Source: Caryophanales bacterium UBA5455
GTDB lineage: Bacteria > Bacillota_I > Bacilli_A > RFN20 > CAG-826
DNA: 47,576 bases
Direction: 5' to 3'
Assembly (NCBI GenBank): GCA_002427365.1
Contig: DIQT01000007.1
Location: 1 to 47,576 of the forward strand
The notes under the pieces were generated by a model. That model worked only from the letters and a program-made list of their open reading frames with translations. It searched no databases and was not told where the DNA came from. A program made the position numbers and the translations under genes. This document shows positions 42,457 through 47,576 of this stretch, in pieces. Numbering within the stretch: the stretch's first letter is position 1; the number at the start of each line of letters is the position of its first letter.

Positions 42457-42981
42457 ATGGGAAAAAATATCTTTATATTATTAACGTTTGATGATGAAAC
42501 AACAAAACGCTTACAAGCTTTTAAAGAAGAATTGTACGCTTTTGATGTACATTTTGATTATAATCATCCCCATATCACGATTGCTAATTATCCAGGCATT
42601 AATACGGTTACGATAAAAAAGTACGCCGAGCACTTTTTTAAGAAAATCAAACCATTTCCAATTATATTAGCAAAACTCGCCTTAATTGATAAACATTTGC
42701 TTGTAATTGAACCAATTGATAACTCGCGACTAAATGAAATTCATCACACATTTCATGAAGCATATGATGAATATTCGACAATTTATACAACGATGAAAGA
42801 CGGAAAATATATGCCGCATATTACGCTTCATTATGATTTAGAACGGGATTTAAAACCGATTTTTGAAGAACTTGCGCCGAAATTTGTTAGTTTTACTGGT
42901 TTTATTACGGGTGTTGAAGTAAGTCAAATTAATGATAACGGCTTTAAAATCTTACGAAGAATCTTGTTAAAGGGTGCATAA
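42457..42981 (+). CDS. 2H phosphoesterase / 2'-5' RNA ligase family protein
   Basis: A 174-residue protein of the LigT/2H superfamily, which acts on 2'-5' or cyclic phosphodiester bonds in RNA or nucleotides. Two HxT motifs are in PHITIAN (about residue 44) and PHITLHY (about 122), each supplying catalytic His and Thr. The upstream in-frame start at 42433 would place the promoter -10 inside the coding region, so ATG 42457 is preferred, although it has no Shine-Dalgarno. The exact substrate is unknown; RNA 2',3'-cyclic phosphate ends are the usual suggestion for bacterial homologues. Confidence 0.85.
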   Translation: MGKNIFILLTFDDETTKRLQAFKEELYAFDVHFDYNHPHITIANYPGINTVTIKKYAEHFFKKIKPFPIILAKLALIDKHLLVIEPIDNSRLNEIHHTFHEAYDEYSTIYTTMKDGKYMPHITLHYDLERDLKPIFEELAPKFVSFTGFITGVEVSQINDNGFKILRRILLKGA

Positions 42982-43065
42982 AAAATCGATTTTGTGCAAT
43001 GAATTTCAAAAAATAACAAGCTATAATTAAAGTAGGTATGATACTAACAATAGAATCATTACTCA

Positions 43066-43147
43066 AATGTCAAAATTAGGGTTGATTTACAAGATAACGA
43101 TATATAAAAAATAGTGTTATTAAGAAAAACGCCGCAACTTTGACATT
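43066..43147 (+). promoter_or_regulatory. Structured leader of the glycosyltransferase operon
   Basis: The 189-base gap has a TATAAT at 43022-43027, followed by nested helices: AATGTCAAA (43066-43074) with TTTGACATT (43139-43147), GTTG (43081-43084) with CAAC (43135-43138), and ATAAC (43094-43098) with GTTAT (43116-43120). The structure ends 12 bases before the GAGG Shine-Dalgarno at 43160-43163. I do not recognise a riboswitch class. Confidence 0.45.
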
Positions 43148-43170
43148 GAAAATGGGAGTTGAGGTACTTT

Positions 43171-44313
43171 ATGATTATAACTATTGTTGCTGATGTTTTG
43201 GGTGATGAAAATAATGGCACGACAATCGCGGCCTATAATTTAATTAGAGCGCTTCGTAAACGGGGACATCAAGTCCGTATCCTTTGTTGTGATCAAGATA
43301 AAATTGGCATGGAAGATTATTATGTTGTTCCAACATATAATTTTGGAAAAGTAATTAATAATTATATTCTAAAAAACGGTGTACAACTTGCTAAACCGGA
43401 TAAGAAAGTAATTGCGGCGGCTTTTGATGGATGTGATCATGTTCATGCTATGGTGCCGTTATCATTAGGGAAAGCCGGCGTGAAAGAAGCACGAAAACGG
43501 GGCTTATCCGTAACAGCGGGCTTTCATATGCAAGCCGAAAATCTTTCTTCACACCTTTTCTTAAAAAACGATCCGTTATTTAACTGGATTGTTTATAAAG
43601 TAATGCACAATAGTTTTTATAAACATGTCCACGCAGTTCATTATCCGACCGAATTTGTTCATCAACTTCATTTAAAATACGCCAAAGAAACAAATGCGTA
43701 CGTTATTAGTAATGGAGTAAATCTCGCTTTCCAAAATAATGCGAAAAAGGATAAACCAAAACAATTTGAAGATAAATATCTTATTTTAAATACAAGCCGG
43801 TATAGTGATGAAAAATGTCAAAAAGTTTTATTACGCGCGGTTAAAAAATCGAAACATGAAAAAGATATTCAAGTCGTCTTAGCGGGCGCGGGCCCATTAG
43901 AAAAGAAGTATCGGCGGATTGGTAAGAAACTTACGAACAAACCGATTTTAAACTTTTTTACTCGTGAACAAATGATTGAAATTATACAAGAAGCTGACCT
44001 ATATGTTCACCCAGCGGATATTGAAGCGGAATCAATTGCGACTTTAGAAGCCATCGCCGGTGGCCTTGTTCCCGTTATTAGTAATTCAAAACGGTCTGCG
44101 GCCCGATATTTTGCTTTAACTGAAGAAAATACTTTTAAAAACAACTCCCCCAAAAAACTTGCGGAACGAATTGATTATTGGCTCGAAAATCCTGACAAAT
44201 TACAAGAAAACAAAGAAAAATACGTTGGTTTTACCGACCAATTTGCTTTTGAAACATGTATGGACAGAATGGAGATGATGATAATTGAAACGCACGAAAA
44301 ATTCAGAAGTTAA
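43171..44313 (+). CDS. GT4-type glycosyltransferase, likely glycolipid synthesis
   Basis: A 380-residue GT-B fold glycosyltransferase (family GT4). The N-terminal domain begins MIITIVADVLGDENNGTTIA and the C-terminal domain carries QVVLAGAGPLEKKYR and the nucleotide-sugar motif in HPADIEAESIATLEAIAGG, including the EX7E-like glutamates. No membrane helix is present, but Lys/Arg-rich helices suit a peripheral membrane enzyme. Similar enzymes make monoglucosyl-diacylglycerol in Mollicutes and Firmicutes. An acyltransferase overlaps its end, which supports a lipid acceptor; this is inference. ATG 43171 is used over 43159 because GAGG is 7 bases upstream. Confidence 0.83.
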   Translation: MIITIVADVLGDENNGTTIAAYNLIRALRKRGHQVRILCCDQDKIGMEDYYVVPTYNFGKVINNYILKNGVQLAKPDKKVIAAAFDGCDHVHAMVPLSLGKAGVKEARKRGLSVTAGFHMQAENLSSHLFLKNDPLFNWIVYKVMHNSFYKHVHAVHYPTEFVHQLHLKYAKETNAYVISNGVNLAFQNNAKKDKPKQFEDKYLILNTSRYSDEKCQKVLLRAVKKSKHEKDIQVVLAGAGPLEKKYRRIGKKLTNKPILNFFTREQMIEIIQEADLYVHPADIEAESIATLEAIAGGLVPVISNSKRSAARYFALTEENTFKNNSPKKLAERIDYWLENPDKLQENKEKYVGFTDQFAFETCMDRMEMMIIETHEKFRS

Positions 44314-45151
44314 GTTTCGTCCATATCAAACAATATTTTATAACGACCCGTTAAATGATGATTTTGCCAGCAATAATATTGTGACAAAACCATTACGGGC
44401 GAATTTTAAATATGATAATAAAAATATTTTTTATCGGATTGGTTCCTGGTGTTTATACTTTTTAGTTGCGATACCAATTTTAAATACATATAACTTCTTT
44501 AAACGACATAAAGTAGAAAACCGTAAAGTCATTCGCAAACTAAAAAAGCAAGGTTTTGTCGTATATATGAACCATGTAACTGACCTTGACCCGTTATACT
44601 TAATGGGGTTTATTCTTGGCTATCATCACCGCCGGGCTTACGTTATCGCGGGCCTTGATGCTTTTTCAATTAAAGGTGTATCGTGGATTGTTAAAGGTTT
44701 AGGCGGCTTACCTGTTCCAGAAAATTATCAAAACGCAAAAGATTTAAAACATAAAATCAAAGATGTGTTAGAAGATAAAAACCAAGTTCTTTGTGTTTAT
44801 CCTGAAGAACATATTTGGCCGTACTTTACGGGAATTAGACCGTTTAAAGCAACGTCATTTCGTTATCCTGTTGATCATAATGTACCCGCAGTCCCAATTG
44901 TTACCGTTTTTGCGTCGCGGAAGAAGTGGAATAAAAAACCAAAACCACGCTTTATAATTTGTGAACCAATTTATCCAGATATGAGTATTGAAAATCGGAG
45001 CGAACGAAGTCAAAAACTTCGTGATGATGTTTATAACCAAATGGTAAAAGTTTCTTCCTCTTACCCAAATGATGAATATATTAGATATATTAAACGGACA
45101 ACACCAAAAGCTAAACAAACCGATGCGTTAATAAAAGATTCGCAACAATAA
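44285..45151 (+). CDS. PlsC-like acyltransferase
   Basis: A 288-residue acyltransferase of the 1-acylglycerol-3-phosphate type. The catalytic H(x4)D is in NHVTDLDP; a second block is YPEEHIWPYFTG where PlsC has PEGTR, so the acceptor site is altered. One membrane helix lies near residues 52-70 (IGSWCLYFLVAIPIL). The start is TTG 44285 inside the glycosyltransferase gene, with GGAG at 44271-44274; no ATG or GTG fits better. The 29-base overlap implies coupled translation with the glycosyltransferase. A role in phosphatidic acid or glycolipid acylation is likely. Confidence 0.8.
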   Translation: MKRTKNSEVKFRPYQTIFYNDPLNDDFASNNIVTKPLRANFKYDNKNIFYRIGSWCLYFLVAIPILNTYNFFKRHKVENRKVIRKLKKQGFVVYMNHVTDLDPLYLMGFILGYHHRRAYVIAGLDAFSIKGVSWIVKGLGGLPVPENYQNAKDLKHKIKDVLEDKNQVLCVYPEEHIWPYFTGIRPFKATSFRYPVDHNVPAVPIVTVFASRKKWNKKPKPRFIICEPIYPDMSIENRSERSQKLRDDVYNQMVKVSSSYPNDEYIRYIKRTTPKAKQTDALIKDSQQ

Positions 45152-45192
45152 CCTAAACATAAAATGTGGTAAAATATAAGTGGTACAGAGCA

Positions 45193-45729
45193 ATGATGGA
45201 TAAACCACAAGTAGAAAAAAAACCACGGAATATTTTTGCGCAAATTGGGTTAGGGCTCATGATTGTTTTTTTGAACGCTAGTTTTATTGCCGATATTGTT
45301 TATTATTTCGATTTAAAACATCATAGCGGTCATATTCCCAATCTTCTAATAGGCGATATTATTTTTATGGTTTTGTTTTTAAGTATGAGTGTTATTACTT
45401 GGCGGCATAGTTTTAATAATCCTGTCTTATGGGAAGAAAAAAAGAAACTCGCAATTATTGTCGCGCTTTTATATTTCTTTTACTATTTATATTTTATCGG
45501 TTCCAAGCTAAGCGACCGCTGGGATGTTGATTTTGGTGTTTTCACTTTAGTAATGTATGCGGCAATTATTCCGGATGGTTTGTTATGGTGGGATATTTAT
45601 GGAACAAAAGCGCGCGCCGATAAATATTTCGCCTATCTATTTTCATTAAAACAGTTATCCTTATATGAGCAACGGAAACTTCAAGCGTTTAATAAAGAAG
45701 ATTCCTCTAAGCAAGAACAAAATAACTAG
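45193..45729 (+). CDS. Four-helix membrane protein, unknown function
   Basis: A 178-residue integral membrane protein with four hydrophobic helices (around residues 19-40, 53-74, 88-108 and 119-138) and a charged C-terminal tail. No family is recognised. Two adjacent ATG codons (45193, 45196) are possible starts; the earlier frame start at 45166 lies before the promoter -10 TAAAAT (45170-45175, preceded by TGG) and is rejected. The leader is only about 10 bases and the Shine-Dalgarno is weak. Confidence 0.68.
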   Translation: MMDKPQVEKKPRNIFAQIGLGLMIVFLNASFIADIVYYFDLKHHSGHIPNLLIGDIIFMVLFLSMSVITWRHSFNNPVLWEEKKKLAIIVALLYFFYYLYFIGSKLSDRWDVDFGVFTLVMYAAIIPDGLLWWDIYGTKARADKYFAYLFSLKQLSLYEQRKLQAFNKEDSSKQEQNN

Positions 45730-45756
45730 GAAGTATAAATAAGTAAGAAGGAAATT

Positions 45757-46737
45757 ATGAACAATCGTAAACGAGACGCAATTAAAGGGCGGGTTAGTAA
45801 ACCCACGCCTAAAAAGAAACAACCAAAGTCTTCAAGTCCAAGAAAACCAAGGAAAGATGACAACAAGGCTTTAGTGACCATTAATGTTCACGGCCAAGGC
45901 GAATTGCTTGAATATTTAATTAAGCAATTACCAAGCTATTCACGTACAAAGATTAAAGGCTATTTATCACGGAAACAAATTTCGGTTAACGGTGTTCCAA
46001 TTACCCAATTTGATTATCCATTAGCGAACAAAGATACAATTATTATTCATGAAAAGACTTTGCGGATTAATAAAGAAGATTCGCGGCGACTTAATATTAT
46101 TTATGAAGATGATGATTTTATTGTTATTAATAAACCAGCGGGCTTATTAAGTGTCGCTAGTGATAACGATAAACATGAAACGGCTTATCGCTATGTTAGT
46201 GATTATGTTAAACAAACGCATCCACGCGCGCGAATTTACGTTGTCCAACGACTTGATAAAGAAACAAGCGGTGTTCTCGCCTTTGTCAAAAGCGTTAAAA
46301 TGCGTAATGCCTTAACAAAAGATTGGAATACGTTAGTTAAAGAACGCGCGTATGCCGCGGTTACCGTTGGAACACCAAAGAAACTTGAAGACACATTAGA
46401 AGATTATTTATTTACGAACTCAACAAATTTAATGTTTGTTGGTAACAAATCACCCGAATCCGTTTTAGCTATTACAAAATATAAAGTTACTGCGCATAAT
46501 GATAAATTCGCGCTCCTTGATGTGCGGATTGAAACTGGAAAGAAAAACCAAATCCGTGTTCAACTAAAAAATATCGGAACACCGATTATTGGTGATGAAA
46601 AATATGAAACGCACGCTGATCCTCTAAAACGGTTAGGGCTTCATGCGTATTCACTCGTCTTAACTAATCCAATTACGGAACAAATATTACACTTTTCCGC
46701 CCCAACGCCGGATTCGTTTTTTCAACTAGTTAAATAA
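45757..46737 (+). CDS. RluA-family pseudouridine synthase with S4 domain
   Basis: A 326-residue RNA pseudouridine synthase. A Lys/Pro-rich tail (1-45) precedes an S4 RNA-binding domain (about 50-100, YSRTKIKGYLSRKQISVNGV), then the catalytic domain. The catalytic motif is QRLDKETSGVLAF, in which the active-site Asp is kept but the usual leading His (HRLD) is Gln. FVINKPAGLLSV and KKNQIRVQLKNIGTPIIGD are also conserved. It probably modifies rRNA (RluD-like) but could act on tRNA; sequence alone does not settle this. A GGAA-type Shine-Dalgarno precedes the start. Confidence 0.9.
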   Translation: MNNRKRDAIKGRVSKPTPKKKQPKSSSPRKPRKDDNKALVTINVHGQGELLEYLIKQLPSYSRTKIKGYLSRKQISVNGVPITQFDYPLANKDTIIIHEKTLRINKEDSRRLNIIYEDDDFIVINKPAGLLSVASDNDKHETAYRYVSDYVKQTHPRARIYVVQRLDKETSGVLAFVKSVKMRNALTKDWNTLVKERAYAAVTVGTPKKLEDTLEDYLFTNSTNLMFVGNKSPESVLAITKYKVTAHNDKFALLDVRIETGKKNQIRVQLKNIGTPIIGDEKYETHADPLKRLGLHAYSLVLTNPITEQILHFSAPTPDSFFQLVK

Positions 46738-46816
46738 CGAGAAAAAAGCGCCAAGAAGTTTGCAAAAACGCCGTTTCTCGGTTATTATTTATTTAAGAAG
46801 CAAAGAGGTAAAAATA

Positions 46817-47260
46817 ATGTTAAGTAATCAAACAGAAACAATCTTACGGTCTTATCAAAAATTAACACCTGCCGAACAAGAAACGTATAAGAAAGAATTT
46901 AGCGAAGACACAAAAAATCTTTATGATTATTTATTAGCGCTCGGCTGGTTGCCATTACTATTCTTAATTGTCCCCGTTTTACGGAAAGTCTGGTATATTT
47001 GGGTGATTTTAACAATTGCGGCGTTTGTCTTTTTACAACTTTTCTACTTTAGAAAATTTGCGCTTCATTTACTTAAAGAAAAGAACATGCGTGGCTTTAT
47101 GGAATTTCTTATTAAAGCCGAATTAGTGGGCGCACCCGAACCAATTGATGCGGATAAACCTAAACCAACCATTGAAGATAGTTTTATCCGTAGTTCCACT
47201 CCCGAAAAGCAACCGCCTGTTGAAGAAAAACCAGTTGAGGAAGAACCAACGGTCTTATAA
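46817..47260 (+). CDS. Small membrane protein, unknown function
   Basis: A 147-residue protein with a charged, helical N-terminus (TETILRSYQKLTPAEQETYKK) and two hydrophobic helices near residues 40-55 and 60-78. The C-terminal tail is rich in Glu and Pro (PVEEKPVEEEPTVL). No family is recognised. AGAGGT at 46804-46809 supports ATG 46817; the longer frame from 46760 lacks a Shine-Dalgarno. A terminator follows at 47275-47299. Confidence 0.65.
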   Translation: MLSNQTETILRSYQKLTPAEQETYKKEFSEDTKNLYDYLLALGWLPLLFLIVPVLRKVWYIWVILTIAAFVFLQLFYFRKFALHLLKEKNMRGFMEFLIKAELVGAPEPIDADKPKPTIEDSFIRSSTPEKQPPVEEKPVEEEPTVL

Positions 47261-47274
47261 TAAAGCAAATAATG

Positions 47275-47299
47275 AACGCGCGCGAAAGCCGCGTTTTTC
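47275..47299 (+). terminator. Rho-independent terminator after the 147-residue protein
   Basis: AACGCG (47275-47280) pairs with CGCGTT (47290-47295), followed by TTTCTTTT. Confidence 0.75.
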
Positions 47300-47381
47300 T
47301 TTTATTTTCTTTTCCGCACAATTAGTTGCAAAAGCCATATATTTATAAGACAAAAGACAATTTTTGTTAAATTGTTTTCTT

Positions 47382-47409
47382 TTGTTAAAGAGATTTTTTA
47401 ATGTATAAT
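47382..47409 (+). promoter_or_regulatory. Promoter of the truncated membrane gene
   Basis: TTGTTA (47382-47387), a 16-base spacer and TATAAT (47404-47409). An AAAGGAG Shine-Dalgarno follows at 47434-47440. Confidence 0.65.
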
Positions 47410-47447
47410 TAAAAAGATCGAAATGAAGTATTGAAAGGAGATAACAC

Positions 47448-47576
47448 ATGAAATCGTTTCTAAAAAATTTACGTGAATCTTCCTTATCAATTGTTCCAGT
47501 AACAGCGGTTGTTTTTGTCCTCTTCGCCTTTGGCTGGATTGACATGTCCGGACCTGTTATTGTCCGCACCGTTATA
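47448..47576 (+). CDS. Membrane protein, 5' part only, possibly DUF1538 (partial)
   Basis: The first 43 residues of a gene cut by the window edge. It begins MKSFLKNLRESSLSIVPVTA and enters a hydrophobic helix (VVFVLFAFGWIDMSG). The start is fixed by AAAGGAG at 47434-47440 and a good promoter. The opening resembles DUF1538 membrane proteins, which begin with a similar amphipathic stretch and Ile-Val-Pro, but the fragment is too short to be sure. Confidence 0.5.
   Translation, partial: MKSFLKNLRESSLSIVPVTAVVFVLFAFGWIDMSGPVIVRTVI

Noticed and set aside
1..47576. Possible non-standard genetic code (UGA as Trp, or CGG/AGG reassigned)
   Set aside because: TGA ends recF, psuG, tetR and tldD at the expected lengths, Trp uses TGG, and CGG falls at conserved Arg positions such as KRPGMYI in GyrB and LRRLTGLE in GyrA. 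AGG also fits Arg or Lys sites. The code is standard. CGG is used often for an AT-rich genome, which only suggests a matching tRNA.
1..47576. CRISPR arrays, insertion sequences, prophage, tRNA and rRNA genes
   Set aside because: No regular spaced repeats, transposase or integrase motifs, att-like repeats, or tRNA/rRNA signatures were seen on either strand.

Overview
The window is 47.6 kb of contiguous, gene-dense, AT-rich chromosome starting just downstream of a replication origin: it opens inside dnaN and continues yaaA-recF-gyrB-gyrA, the usual origin-proximal order in Firmicutes and Mollicutes. TGA is used as a stop (recF, psuG, tetR, tldD) and TGG encodes Trp, so the code is standard and Mycoplasmatales/Entomoplasmatales are excluded. 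A serS T-box, a small SRP RNA, an L31 with zinc cysteines, DUF1846, an ABC-F protein, TldD/TldE and CoA-disulfide reductase-rhodanese suggest an uncultured or little-studied member of Bacilli near the wall-less or Erysipelotrichia-like lineages (Acholeplasma, Izemoplasma or RF39-type). That placement is an inference. I see no tRNA or rRNA genes, prophage, insertion sequence or CRISPR array.

Layout. 1-6556: replication and topology block; both gyrase subunits carry unusual N-terminal extensions and atypical quinolone-site residues. 6557-8823: T-box-controlled serS, SRP RNA, tadA. 8928-11831: single-polypeptide MacB-like ABC exporter. 12074-18337: a tightly packed five-gene run (CtpE-like P-type ATPase, psuG, TetR regulator, iron-type alcohol dehydrogenase, degenerate M50-like membrane protein). 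18392-21286: yybP-ykoY (Mn2+) riboswitch and a second P-type ATPase, probably a manganese exporter. 21349-25727 (minus): mscL, degV, tldE-tldD. 26001-34695 (plus): rpmE, metG, rlmD-like methyltransferase, an acyltransferase with a zinc ribbon, a GltS-like symporter, CoADR-rhodanese and a small membrane protein. 34813-37103 (minus): ArsR repressor with a zinc CDF exporter under a clear operator, and a DsbA-fold protein. 37185-47576 (plus): ABC-F, CBS protein, a structured intergenic region that may encode a small RNA, SnoaL-like protein, DUF1846, 2H phosphoesterase, a glycosyltransferase/acyltransferase pair, a pseudouridine synthase, small membrane proteins, and a truncated membrane gene at the edge.

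Themes. Metal homeostasis recurs: Mn2+ riboswitch ATPase, zinc ArsR/CDF, and a second cation ATPase. So do membrane-lipid enzymes (two acyltransferases, one lipid-type glycosyltransferase) and thiol redox (CoADR-RHD, DsbA-like). The best leads for something undescribed are the candidate small RNA at about 39934-40118, with an exposed C-rich loop; the predicted catalytically dead site-2-protease-like protein at 17195-18337; the acyltransferase-zinc ribbon-PH-like fusion at 29491-30783; and gyrase with paired N-terminal extensions and natural substitutions at all three main quinolone-contact positions. All calls come from reading the sequence; no database search was run.
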